Under the pieces are notes generated by a model. That model had not been told where the DNA came from, searched no databases, and saw only the letters and a program-made list of their open reading frames with translations. From the NCBI GenBank assembly GCA_964578605.1, contig CAZODO010000018.1:1-64000 (forward strand): 64,000 nt of DNA. The letters are read 5' to 3'. A program made the position numbers and the translations under genes. Numbering within the stretch: position 1 is the stretch's first letter; the number at the start of each line of letters is the position of its first letter. Positions 34,826 through 43,378 of the stretch are shown piece after piece. The DNA is from JAXMHN01 sp964578605 (GTDB lineage: Bacteria > Verrucomicrobiota > Verrucomicrobiia > Limisphaerales > SIBE01).

Positions 34826-36214
34826 CTACGGTTTCTTGAATTGGTAAGCGCCAATATCCCATGGCGCAACGCGAAGCACGCCTCGAAAGTCGTTCGTAAA
34901 ACGCGCCGAAAGGTCCATGCCAGCTCTTACGGTCGGACTGGTGTCAGCGCTGGGGGCATATTTGTTGGAGTCGGTATAGCCTCGAGCTCCTGCCTGGGCT
35001 GGAGTTTGAGTCAGATTATGGGACTCGCTGAACTTCGTGACGCGCCCTCCGCCCGACGCAGGAGCATTCATGAGGATGGGCTTTCCGGAGGTGATAAAGT
35101 GGTTATTCAGCACTTCGAGAAACGCGAAGGGGCCATTCTTTCGTTCCCCAACCCGGATGCAGGGGCCCTTGCCGTAGGCGCCTACGAGGGTGTTATTCCA
35201 GACGTAAGTGCGCTGGCCCTGGTGGTTCAACCGGTCGGTATCCAGCGCAATGGGCGGTTGGGTGACCCGGTAGACCACGTTGTTGAAGATGTGGGTGTCG
35301 CCCGGTCCAAAAGCCCCGGGAACGATAAAGATGACTTGCGCCGTCGGGTCCAGATCATGGATTTCGTTCCCGGAAACGATGTTGGCTCCGTAATTCAGCA
35401 TGGCGTTCGAGTGCGCGGCAGGATCGGAGGGTTTTTTAAGGTCGTGAATGTGGTTGCCGCGGGTGAAATTGGCGCTCATGACGGCCGAGGCGCAATGGTG
35501 GATATGGCAGTCCTGCACCGTGACGATGTTCCAGAGTGCAGACCCGCTAATGACCCCGGCTCCCAACTGGTGGAACTCGCAGCCGATCGCGGTGAGTTTG
35601 TCGCCCTGGTTGACCTTCTGAATGCCGCCGCCCCCGGACGTCCCGGGTTCGATCACGCCATTGACATTCGGCATCCACCAATCCCGGACGAGGCAGTTTG
35701 AGAGAGTGATATGGTGGCACGAATCGAGCGTGATGGTCATGCACCCCCAATTGCTGATGCCGTTCTTCCCGAGCGGAGCGGCATGGTTTGCGAATTCCAG
35801 GTTGTCGATGACCGCCCAGTCGACGCCCTCCAACAGCACCCCGGCTCCCACCGTCCAACCGTTGATAATGCGCCGCTCAAAATCGAACAAGGGACGCTTG
35901 AATGACGGCCCCTCAAACCAGGTTGTGTCCGCCCCATAATAGCCGGGCGCCGATTCGGAACCGTCCTCTGTGATCTTCCATTGGAAACAGGTCGTGGGCC
36001 ATCTCACGCCGCCTTTGAAAATGAACCGGTCCCCAGGCGCATGCGAATATATCCCGGCCCAACCGCTCATGCCGGGCGCCCGTTTCCACGGTGCGGATTT
36101 GGAGTCGCCCTTGTTCGCGTCGTCGCCTGAGGTGTAATCGATATAATAGGTCGCGGCACTGGCGTGAGCGATCGCACAAATGGCCAGGATCAAGCGGGCT
36201 GCAATCGAGAACAT
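34826..36214 (-). CDS. Exported right-handed beta-helix protein
   Basis: A 462-residue protein with a signal peptide ending near ASA (residue 19) and YYIDYTSGDDANKGDSKSAPWK at the mature start, cut short in this entry to its pattern: a Ser/Gly-Asp loop typical of pectate-lyase-like proteins. Repeated short strands with Asn ladders (GNEIHDLD, FNNVVYRV, WNNTLVG) indicate a parallel beta-helix. It probably binds or cleaves polysaccharide. The ATG at 36214 has AGGA 8 nt upstream; the frame continues 25 residues further but without signal-peptide character. Confidence 0.82.
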   Translation of the reverse strand: MFSIAARLILAICAIAHASAATYYIDYTSGDDANKGDSKSAPWKRAPGMSGWAGIYSHAPGDRFIFKGGVRWPTTCFQWKITEDGSESAPGYYGADTTWFEGPSFKRPLFDFERRIINGWTVGAGVLLEGVDWAVIDNLEFANHAAPLGKNGISNWGCMTITLDSCHHITLSNCLVRDWWMPNVNGVIEPGTSGGGGIQKVNQGDKLTAIGCEFHQLGAGVISGSALWNIVTVQDCHIHHCASAVMSANFTRGNHIHDLKKPSDPAAHSNAMLNYGANIVSGNEIHDLDPTAQVIFIVPGAFGPGDTHIFNNVVYRVTQPPIALDTDRLNHQGQRTYVWNNTLVGAYGKGPCIRVGERKNGPFAFLEVLNNHFITSGKPILMNAPASGGGRVTKFSESHNLTQTPAQAGARGYTDSNKYAPSADTSPTVRAGMDLSARFTNDFRGVLRVAPWDIGAYQFKKP

Positions 36215-36438
36215 GCCGCCATCCTGCCATCGCGATGCCTTGTTGGGAAACCCGGAATTCCAGGCGCTTGGGAGAAGGGTGCAGGACAAGATTCTTCACA
36301 CGCGGAGGAGTTCCGGTGGCAGCTCTGCTCAACGCAGAAGGACCCCGGACCCCTGAGGTGCGATCCACCGCGCTTCTCGCCGGAGACCTGGAATTGAGCT
36401 GTTTCGCGCCTAGCTTCCCTCCCGGGATCGCCGCATGT

Positions 36439-38079
36439 TTACATCGCCTGCAGATCGGACACCATCGCGCTCTCCAAACTGCGCAGGCTGATCTCTCGTC
36501 TTTGGGGTCCGCAGCGGATCTGAAATGTTGTCTGTTCGCCGCTCACGTTCCAGAGCAGCGCCGTTCGCGCTGTCGGATACCAAGCCAGCAAGGCAGGAGT
36601 GTCGTTCTCCACGAAGGGGACCTGGCGCAGACCCGGCTTGATCCGGTGCTTGAACGCCAAGAGCGCCTCGAGGGTTTCATCGCAACGCTCCATCGTGTCG
36701 GGAATTCGACCGGGCGCACGACTCAGGAAGCGCGTTCCTTCGGAGCGAAGCGCGCCGTCCGCAACGGCGGCGGCGTCCGCATCGGAAAGGAAGGTCCAGC
36801 CATCGGTGGCCGGCTGTTCGGTGACTTCAAAGGGAATGCCCGTTGCCAGGAACAGGCTGAACGGACGGTCGTCGCCAGTATAACGGCTGCGCTCGCCCCA
36901 GTAATGCTTCAAGGGCCCCTGCAGCCTGTGGCCGCTCAACGTTGCGTGAAACTGAGCCTGGCGCTTCATCTCACCGGCGAGCGTTTGCCAATGGGCTTTC
37001 GGAAACGGCGTCATGCCGCTCATGAAGGTCGTGTGCCGGACATCGGCCATCGTGGAGATCACGAGCTTGGCGGCCATATTGCTGGCGGAAAGCCGGTCGG
37101 AAGGGTAAGCCGTCGTCTCGCTCCAGGCCAACTCCGGCCGGACAGTGCGGCGGTGAAACAAGACGCTGAAAAGCTCGTCCGTCTTCCCTTTGACAGGATT
37201 GAAGGAGCCGTCGTCGAACATCAGTTCCCCCACCCGGAATGGCACGTGCCGATAATCGCGCAATCGAATACCCGCCTTTTCGGCGCCCAAGTACATAATC
37301 ATGATGCCCAGCGCGCCATTCGCCGCCCGCTCCTGCGCGCGAAAGGACCCGGTCAATTCATCGCAGGCAAACTCGACCCAATCACGCAGCAGAGGCGTCA
37401 AGCGCCGCGAACGGATGTCGCCCAACAGTTCGGGCCAGCGGCTTTCAGAGAAACCCGTCCGCTGCAAAAACCGGGCTTGATGCGCCTCGCAAAAACAGCC
37501 CCCAATCTCTCCCGGACCGCGCGCCAGCCGAAAATCGTCGTCGAGGAAGAACTGCGAGAAGCCGCCGGCTCGCAACCGGTGCAAGGCAGCCACGTTTTCG
37601 TCCGTGGCTGGGGCGTGAAGCGAGGTTCCCGCGTACGTTTTGCCGTCCCGGTCCCGCGCAAGTTGCCAATGGGCTGGAGGCGTCAGCGGGAAGTTCCCGT
37701 CCTTCGCGCCGAGCGAGTCCCCGGGATGACCGAGGGGGATCGTGACAACCCGGACGTCAAGACCCTTGCGACGGAGCACCTCCGCCGCGCGCCTCAGCGT
37801 CTCCATCGGCCAGGGCCAATGTCCGTAAAAGAAACCGGCCAGCCACACACAGGAAACCCCGGCGCGCATCAGAAGGTCCGGCAAATCGGGGTCCTCGAGC
37901 ACGGCTTGAGCACTCAGGCAGACGTGGTATTCGCGTGCGGCGACTTTCGAGTCCGCCCGGGCGTGCCAGGGCGCGACGGCGGCGGTGAGGCACAACGTAT
38001 TGGCAAGCCCAATCCAGCGGCGCCGTGTCATGACGCTGGCGGTGACGTTTTCCAGTTTTGCGGACGCCGGGTATTTCAT
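36439..38079 (-). CDS. Tat-exported hypothetical protein, possible glycosidase-like barrel
   Basis: About 546 residues. A twin-arginine signal (TRRRWIGLANTLCLTAA) precedes a mature protein with barrel-like alternation: SCVWLAGFFYGHWPWP, LDVRVVTIPLG, and FSQFFLDDDFRLA with a run of acidic residues at a strand end. A CFCEAHQARFL segment follows. I do not recognise a named family; the layout resembles glycoside hydrolases acting in the periplasm. The start is uncertain: ATG 38079 was chosen, ATG 38031 would place the Tat motif at the very start, and GTG 38100 is also open. Confidence 0.68.
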   Translation of the reverse strand: MKYPASAKLENVTASVMTRRRWIGLANTLCLTAAVAPWHARADSKVAAREYHVCLSAQAVLEDPDLPDLLMRAGVSCVWLAGFFYGHWPWPMETLRRAAEVLRRKGLDVRVVTIPLGHPGDSLGAKDGNFPLTPPAHWQLARDRDGKTYAGTSLHAPATDENVAALHRLRAGGFSQFFLDDDFRLARGPGEIGGCFCEAHQARFLQRTGFSESRWPELLGDIRSRRLTPLLRDWVEFACDELTGSFRAQERAANGALGIMIMYLGAEKAGIRLRDYRHVPFRVGELMFDDGSFNPVKGKTDELFSVLFHRRTVRPELAWSETTAYPSDRLSASNMAAKLVISTMADVRHTTFMSGMTPFPKAHWQTLAGEMKRQAQFHATLSGHRLQGPLKHYWGERSRYTGDDRPFSLFLATGIPFEVTEQPATDGWTFLSDADAAAVADGALRSEGTRFLSRAPGRIPDTMERCDETLEALLAFKHRIKPGLRQVPFVENDTPALLAWYPTARTALLWNVSGEQTTFQIRCGPQRREISLRSLESAMVSDLQAM

Positions 38080-38369
38080 GTTAACACGCCGATTATCCAC
38101 AAGTGCGCCACCCCTGGAAACGAAAACCTGGGGGGCGAAACGCCGAGTGGGAGTGCGGCACGACCCATCTTATCGACTCGAATTGCGGCCGCCTGAGACG
38201 AATTCCTTGTGAATTCCTGTGTCGCAGAGATAAGTGGCTTGAGCAAACTCTGCGGTCACTTTTCGAGCTTGTTTCCTGCCTGTAAGGAGATGGCGCTTCC
38301 TGCAAGACGTGCACTCCGTTCTCAATTTCGATCACCTCGGTTTCTCTGGAGCCATTGTGTCTTGGCCGT

Positions 38370-38430
38370 GAAGCGGGCTGCAACGCAACGGCAGCCGGTA
38401 AAGCCGGTTGCAGACCGGCGCTCCGAATTG
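38370..38430. repeat. REP-like repeat fragment R3
   Basis: GTGAAGCGGGCTGCAACGC and AAGCCGGTTGCAGACCGG, followed by CGCTCCGAA, correspond to the right half of the elements at 8594 and 62683. The left half is missing or diverged. Confidence 0.6.
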
Positions 38431-38593
38431 GCAAGAAGTCCATGGCAGTTCCGACAACGGCGCCGTTCCGGGTTCCAGCGCGCGTTTCCCCGCTCGATTA
38501 ACCCGCCCCTTTTCGGCGCGGATCGACACGAGGACGCGCTCCAGCTCCGCGGTATTGGCGGGTTCAGGCGGCAACGGCCCTCCGTCCGGGGTT

Positions 38594-38680
38594 CACCCGT
38601 AGTTCACCCGTAGATGACCCGTAGATGACCCGTTCGGGAACGGGTGATCCACGGGTGATCACCGGGTCACCAACGGGGCA
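38594..38680. repeat. 11-bp strand-switching array C
   Basis: Forward ACCCGT lies at 38595, 38606, 38617 and 38628. Inverted units lie at 38640 and 38651 (ACGGGT), 38662 (CCGGGT) and 38673 (ACGGGG). Spacing is 11 bp on both sides and 12 bp at the switch, which is the dyad ACCCGTTC-GG-GAACGGGT. The plan is the same as at 10647-10780. Confidence 0.93.
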
Positions 38681-38751
38681 TCTCCGGACCCAGCGGCAAT
38701 TGGGACGCTTCCTGCCCCTCACCAAGACCACAGGAGGATTGAAGAAAAGCT

Positions 38752-38856
38752 ATGGCTCTACTCGAAACAAACTTCGCTGCCGGCCAACTCAAAGGCTCCG
38801 TCGGCGAAATGGTTAGCAGGCCCGGCGTGCCTGATTTCCTGGAGCGGAAGGGATGA
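38752..38856 (+). CDS. Possible 34-residue protein or gene remnant
   Basis: The reading frame starts MALLETNFAAGQLKGSVGEM and ends in TGA. An AGGAGG lies upstream, but 14 nt from the ATG, longer than ideal. The beginning resembles short conserved hypothetical proteins with a GSxG motif, so this may be a truncated relative. The evidence is weak. Confidence 0.3.
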   Translation: MALLETNFAAGQLKGSVGEMVSRPGVPDFLERKG

Positions 38857-38944
38857 ACGCCAATATCATCAAGATTTAGGCTGGCACCGGGCTGGGAATG
38901 GATGAATCCTGAGCCGCAACACGCTGAATCCAGGCAAAAACCGA

Positions 38945-40108
38945 ATGAACATCCGACCCTTACCCCTTGCTCTTGCCGCTTTGGCGCTTTTCGGAGTTGC
39001 CGCTGACGGCAGTTCTTTCGCGCAAAGCGCATCGCCCGTCTCCCAGCTTTTCCCGGGCGGGATATCCGGCCTCCCGCTCCTGACTGATGCGCAAACGCGT
39101 TCGATCTCGGCGGAAAACCTCACCGGCGCCAAGGGGCAGGGCGGCATGGCCATTCCCAACCCCAGCGAACCCAAGCCGGCCGCGAGCGCGCGCGCTGCGG
39201 ATAACCTTGGGCAAGGTTGGAAGGTCAAGCCCTTCCTGCGCGTCAACGCCGGAGAAACGGCGACGTTGATGGACGTCGAAGGCCCCGGCGTGATCCAGCA
39301 TATCTGGATGGTGGAGGGGTTGAGCCGCGCCAATGTCCTGCGCTTCTATTGGGATGGCGAAACCACTCCCTCCATCGAAGTGCCCGCCCCCGATTTCTTC
39401 GCCGTCGGCCATGAAATGTTCGCCCGGGTCAATTCCCAGGTCGTCGTGGTGAACCCGGCCAACGCGATGAACTGCTATTGGCCCATGCCTTTCCGGCGCC
39501 ACGCGCGCGTGACCTTCGCCAATGAATCCGGCAAGGACCTCGAACTTCTGGCCTTTCAGATTACTTACGCGCTGACTGCCGTTCCCGACGAAGCGGGCTA
39601 TTTCCATGCCCAGTGGCGTCGGGCGGATACCTCCCGCCAGAACCCCTACGTGATCCTCGACGGGGTCAAAGGCAAAGGCCGGTACGCCGGCACCTTCCTC
39701 GCCTGGACCCAACGCCGCAAAGGCTGGTTTGGCGAAGGCGAAATCAAGTTCTTCATCGATGGCGACGGCCAATTCCCAACCCTCTGCGGCACGGGAACCG
39801 AAGACTATTTTGGGGGCAGCTATGGGTTCCCTGAGCCGTTCACGACCGCCTATTGTGGAACGACTCTGCCATCGAACGCCGATCATCAGCCGCCGAACTA
39901 CTGGAGCCTTTACCGGTGGCACGTGCTGGACCCCGTCTGCTTCCACCAGGATCTCAAGGTGACCATCCAGGCGCTGGGCTGGGGCGACGACGGCAAATAC
40001 TTGCTGCTCTCGGACGATATCGCGTCGGTGGCCTACTGGTATCAGGCCGAACCGCACGCCCCGTTTCCGGCGCTGCTCCCGCCTGAGAAGCGGGGCAAAG
40101 TGAAATAA
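38945..40108 (+). CDS. Exported DUF2961 (GH172-type) protein
   Basis: A 387-residue protein with a signal peptide (about 1-26). Family features are GPGVIQHIWMV, LRFYWDGETTPSIEVPAPDFF, the TYALTAVPDEAGYFHAQWR strand region, and GTGTEDYFGGSYGF with a conserved acidic residue of the active site. Characterised GH172 members act on fructofuranose or arabinofuranose linkages and form jelly-roll trimers. The substrate here is unknown. It is one of several exported sugar-type proteins in the neighbourhood. Confidence 0.88.
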   Translation: MNIRPLPLALAALALFGVAADGSSFAQSASPVSQLFPGGISGLPLLTDAQTRSISAENLTGAKGQGGMAIPNPSEPKPAASARAADNLGQGWKVKPFLRVNAGETATLMDVEGPGVIQHIWMVEGLSRANVLRFYWDGETTPSIEVPAPDFFAVGHEMFARVNSQVVVVNPANAMNCYWPMPFRRHARVTFANESGKDLELLAFQITYALTAVPDEAGYFHAQWRRADTSRQNPYVILDGVKGKGRYAGTFLAWTQRRKGWFGEGEIKFFIDGDGQFPTLCGTGTEDYFGGSYGFPEPFTTAYCGTTLPSNADHQPPNYWSLYRWHVLDPVCFHQDLKVTIQALGWGDDGKYLLLSDDIASVAYWYQAEPHAPFPALLPPEKRGKVK

Positions 40109-40151
40109 GGCCTGGAAAAACTCGCGTCTTTGCCGATAGAGCACAGCAAGG

Positions 40152-40195
40152 CTCATTTTAGGCAGGTCGGGTCGGCTCGGCCCGCCGTTGGTGAC
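40152..40195. repeat. Dispersed repeat fragment
   Basis: CTCATTTTAGGCAGGTCG is followed about 15 nt later by CGCCGTTGGT. This combines the motif seen at 21338 with the GGCAGGTCG...CGCCGTTGGT arrangement seen at 70-98. Confidence 0.65.
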
Positions 40196-40337
40196 TGGAA
40201 TTCCTGCTCCCAATGGCCAGCCCGGCGGTCCAGCCCTGCCTTTTCTGATCCAACCGGCCGAGGCGGCCCCGCGCCACGGGAACGCTCCCCAGCTGCAAAA
40301 TCAGCTTTTTCCTGATGGAATAGATCTGATAATGCCC

Positions 40338-40343
40338 TATAAT
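40338..40343 (+). promoter_or_regulatory. Possible -10 box of the cbb3 operon
   Basis: A perfect TATAAT lies 40 nt before the ccoS ATG. No good -35 sequence stands at the expected distance, and no clear FNR/Anr box was found. Confidence 0.35.
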
Positions 40344-40382
40344 CCCGCGTTGTCCTAGGTAACGGGAATAAAAATTTTGCTT

Positions 40383-40601
40383 ATGCCTTTTTATACATGG
40401 CTTCTGATTGCCAGCTTCGGCCTGCTGACAGCCTTGGCCTTGTTCGCCCTCCGCTGGGCTATCGCTCATGGCGAGTTCCGGAATCTATCCCGGACAGCGC
40501 TGATGATTTTCGACGAGGAAGAGCCGGTGGGTAAGCAGACCGATTTCTTCCCGGGCCGCTCGGATGTGAACAATTCCTCCCCCCGGGAGCGGGTCCCATG
40601 A
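40383..40601 (+). CDS. ccoS: cbb3 oxidase assembly protein CcoS-like
   Basis: A 72-residue protein with one N-terminal membrane helix (WLLIASFGLLTALALFALRWA) and then GEFRNLSRTALMIFDEEEP, like the GQFDDL...ILFDD segment of CcoS, which helps insert heme and copper into cbb3 oxidase. Its TGA overlaps the ccoN ATG (ATGA), so translation is coupled. Confidence 0.72.
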   Translation: MPFYTWLLIASFGLLTALALFALRWAIAHGEFRNLSRTALMIFDEEEPVGKQTDFFPGRSDVNNSSPRERVP

Positions 40602-42088
40602 ACGGTTCCGGCTCTCCATCGATCGCCCAGGCGTTGTCTCCCGACAAAGCGGATGGCGAACTGAGTTCACCGGCTTTGCTGGCCGAAGTGGATGCGTCCT
40701 GCCGGACGCCGTTGCTCTTCCTGTTTAGCAGCGCGGTGATCTGGTTGTTGATCGGGACGGTGCTGGCGCTTTTAGCCTCGTTCAAGCTGCACATGCCCGA
40801 ACTGCTGACCGAAACGGCGTGGCTGACGTTCGGGCGGGTGCGGCCGGCGCACCTGAACACCATGGTGTACGGATTCGCCTCGCAAGCGTCGTTCGGCGTC
40901 ACGGTCTGGCTGCTCTGCCGGCTTTGCCGAGTGCCGTTGATTTTTCCGTGGATCGTGGTGATGGGGGGTGTGCTCTGGAATATCGGCGTGACCGTTGGGG
41001 TGTGGGGCATTCTGGCCGGCGACAGCACCAGTGTGGAATGGCTGGAGATGCCGGGGTATGCCAACCCGATCCTGTTCGCTTCCTACGCGGCGATGGCGGT
41101 CTGGGCGGTGATCGTCTTTCGCTATCGGCGGCAGAAGCATCTTTACATATCGCAGTACTACCTGCTGGCGAGCTTGTTCTGGTTCCCCTGGCTGTTCTCG
41201 ATTGCGCACTTGATGCTCATCGCGCAGCCAGCGCGAGGGACGGTGCAGGCGGCGGTGAACTGGTGGTTTGCCCATAACGTGCTGGGGCTATGGTTTACCC
41301 CGGCGGGGTTGGCGGCCATTTACTACTTCATCCCGAAGGTCATTGGACGGCCGATTCATAGCTATTACCTGTCGCTGCTCGGGTTTTGGTCGCTGGCGAT
41401 CTTCTACAACTGGAACGGCGCGCATCACCTGGTGGGCGGGCCGCTGCCTGCGTGGCTGGTGACGGCGAGCATTGTGGCCAGCATCATGATGGTCATCCCC
41501 GTCGCGGTCACGGCCATCAATCATCATCTCACGATGGTGGGCCATTTTCATAAGCTGAAAACCAGCCCGACCTTGCGGTTCATCGTGCTGGGCGCCATGA
41601 ACTATACGGCCGTCAGCCTCCAGGGATCGGCAAGCGCGCTGCGGTCGGTAAGCCGGGTGACGCACTTCTCGCATCACACGATTGCGCATGCGCACTGGGG
41701 CATGTACGCGTTCTTCACCCTGGTGATGTTTGGCGCCATGTACTACATCCTGCCCCGGATCACGCAGCGGGAATGGCCGTCGGTGCGCCTGATCTCCCTG
41801 CATTTCTGGACGGTGGTGGGAGGGATCATGCTTTACGTGGCGCCGCTCTCGCTGGGGGGCATTTTCCAGGGGTGGGCTTTGAACAACCCGGATATTCCCT
41901 TCCTGGATGTGGTGCGAGGGACTTATCTCTGGCTGGAATGGCGAACCATTTCGGGGGTGATTATTACCATTGGCCATTTGGCGTTCACGGTTTCGTTCTT
42001 CTGGATTGTTGCCCGCCGTCTGCGGCCTTACCGGCATCCCGTGGTGCAGATAGCGGCGCCGACGCCCGCGGAGTCGAGTGCATCATGA
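40598..42088 (+). CDS. ccoN: Cytochrome cbb3 oxidase subunit I
   Basis: The catalytic heme-copper subunit that reduces oxygen to water with high affinity. The 496-residue product has about twelve membrane helices. Heme and CuB ligands are seen in RPAHLNTMVYGF, WNGAHHLVGGPLP, VTAINHHLTMVGH and HFSHHTIAHAHWGMY. The length is normal. Both junctions, with ccoS and ccoO, are 4-nt ATGA overlaps. Confidence 0.96.
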   Translation: MNGSGSPSIAQALSPDKADGELSSPALLAEVDASCRTPLLFLFSSAVIWLLIGTVLALLASFKLHMPELLTETAWLTFGRVRPAHLNTMVYGFASQASFGVTVWLLCRLCRVPLIFPWIVVMGGVLWNIGVTVGVWGILAGDSTSVEWLEMPGYANPILFASYAAMAVWAVIVFRYRRQKHLYISQYYLLASLFWFPWLFSIAHLMLIAQPARGTVQAAVNWWFAHNVLGLWFTPAGLAAIYYFIPKVIGRPIHSYYLSLLGFWSLAIFYNWNGAHHLVGGPLPAWLVTASIVASIMMVIPVAVTAINHHLTMVGHFHKLKTSPTLRFIVLGAMNYTAVSLQGSASALRSVSRVTHFSHHTIAHAHWGMYAFFTLVMFGAMYYILPRITQREWPSVRLISLHFWTVVGGIMLYVAPLSLGGIFQGWALNNPDIPFLDVVRGTYLWLEWRTISGVIITIGHLAFTVSFFWIVARRLRPYRHPVVQIAAPTPAESSAS

Positions 42089-42693
42089 ATTACGGTCCTC
42101 TCATTGTTCTCGGGGTCTTCCTGACCATCGGCAGCTCCTGGGTCGGGCTGGCCTTCCTTCCACACTGGCAGATTGGCAATCTGCAGCCGGTCGTCCTGCG
42201 GGAGACAGGCGAGACTTATCCGGTGCCCCTTTCGGGCCTGGCTGCCCAGGGACGAGAGCTTTACCGCGCCAACGGTTGCATTTACTGCCATAGCCAGCAG
42301 GTCAGGGCGGAGGATTTCGGCGTCGATATCGAACGCGGCTGGGGACAACGGCGGAGTGTGGCGGTCGATTACATCTACCAGCGCCCGGTCTTTCTGGGCA
42401 CGATGCGCACGGGGCCGGACCTGACGAATATTGGGGTTCGCCAACCCGGCACGCAGTGGCATTACCTGCATTTCTATAATCCGCGCGCCGTCTACGAGAT
42501 TTCGAACATGCCCGCTTTCCCGTGGCTTTTCAGGCAGCAGAGAATTGGCGGCGAGGCGTCACCCAACGCGTTGACGTTGCCGCAGAAGGTTGCCCCGATG
42601 CCGGGATACGAAATGGTGCCGACCGAGGAGGCCGACGCCCTGGTCGCTTACATGCTAAGCCTCAGAACCACGCCAACCGTCCCGGAGCCATGA
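42085..42693 (+). CDS. ccoO: Cytochrome cbb3 oxidase subunit II (monoheme c)
   Basis: A membrane-anchored cytochrome c that feeds electrons to CcoN. The 202-residue product has one N-terminal helix (GPLIVLGVFLTIGSSWVGLAF), the heme site CIYCH at residues 65-69, QQVRAEDFGVDIERGWGQRRSV, RTGPDLTNIGVRQ, and a late Met ligand region (APMPGYE). The ATG at 42085 overlaps the ccoN stop. Confidence 0.95.
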   Translation: MNYGPLIVLGVFLTIGSSWVGLAFLPHWQIGNLQPVVLRETGETYPVPLSGLAAQGRELYRANGCIYCHSQQVRAEDFGVDIERGWGQRRSVAVDYIYQRPVFLGTMRTGPDLTNIGVRQPGTQWHYLHFYNPRAVYEISNMPAFPWLFRQQRIGGEASPNALTLPQKVAPMPGYEMVPTEEADALVAYMLSLRTTPTVPEP

Positions 42694-43367
42694 ACCGCTC
42701 AGACGATCCTGCCAGCCCGGGCAAAGCCACCTTCACCCAGGGGGCCTTGAGCGAGGGTCACGATGTGTCCGCCATGCACGCCGCGATCCGGCGGGAACAG
42801 TCGGATCCCCGCGAGGGTTACGAACCCATTTCCCTTTGGCTGGTGGCGTCCATTGGCGGGCTCCTGTTTTGGGGGGGGTATTATTTCGCCCGTTTCAATG
42901 CGGGGTTCGATCCGTCCATCCTCGACACGTGGCGCCCTGCCTTGACGGTTGCGGCGGCCCCCAAAGCTGCTCTGAGCCCGGAAGTGATCGGCCAGCGCAC
43001 CTACGCGATGGCCTGCCTGCCTTGCCACCAGGCCGAAGGCAACGGCGTTCCCGGACAATTTCCGCCGCTGGCCGGTTCGGAGTGGGTGCTCCACGGAGAT
43101 CCGGGGCGCATCATCCGGATTGTCCTGAGCGGGGTGCAAGGCCCCATCACTGTGTCGGGCCAGCAGTATAACAACTCCATGCCGCCTTGGAGAGACACGC
43201 TTTCGGACGAACAGATCGCCGCGGTGATTACCCATATCCGCAACCAATGGGGCAACAAGGCGTCGCCCGTTGCCGTTGAACAGGTGGCCGCGATCCGGGC
43301 GCAGGTGGCCGGTCGCCAGACGCCTTGGACAGCCCAGGAATTGATGGCCATCCCCGACGGCCAATAA
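42690..43367 (+). CDS. ccoP: CcoP-like monoheme cytochrome c
   Basis: A 225-residue protein. A short cytosolic N-terminus is followed by one membrane helix (WLVASIGGLLFWGGYYF) and one cytochrome c domain with CLPCH at residues 109-113 and a Met region (NNSMPPWRD). Classical CcoP has two hemes, so this is a shortened form. It overlaps the ccoO stop by 4 nt (ATGA) and takes the CcoP position in the operon. Confidence 0.85.
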   Translation: MNRSDDPASPGKATFTQGALSEGHDVSAMHAAIRREQSDPREGYEPISLWLVASIGGLLFWGGYYFARFNAGFDPSILDTWRPALTVAAAPKAALSPEVIGQRTYAMACLPCHQAEGNGVPGQFPPLAGSEWVLHGDPGRIIRIVLSGVQGPITVSGQQYNNSMPPWRDTLSDEQIAAVITHIRNQWGNKASPVAVEQVAAIRAQVAGRQTPWTAQELMAIPDGQ

Positions 43368-43378
43368 CCTTTCGTGCC

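Larger units (their letters stand above)
38101..38944. other. Long spacer with repeats
   Basis: Contains a REP-like fragment (38370-38430), the strand-switching array C (38594-38680), and a 34-codon frame (38752-38856). No other gene is supported. Confidence 0.6.

Noticed and set aside
40109..40382. FNR/Anr box before the cbb3 operon
   Set aside because: Sequences around GATGGAATAGATC do not fit TTGAT-N4-ATCAA well enough.
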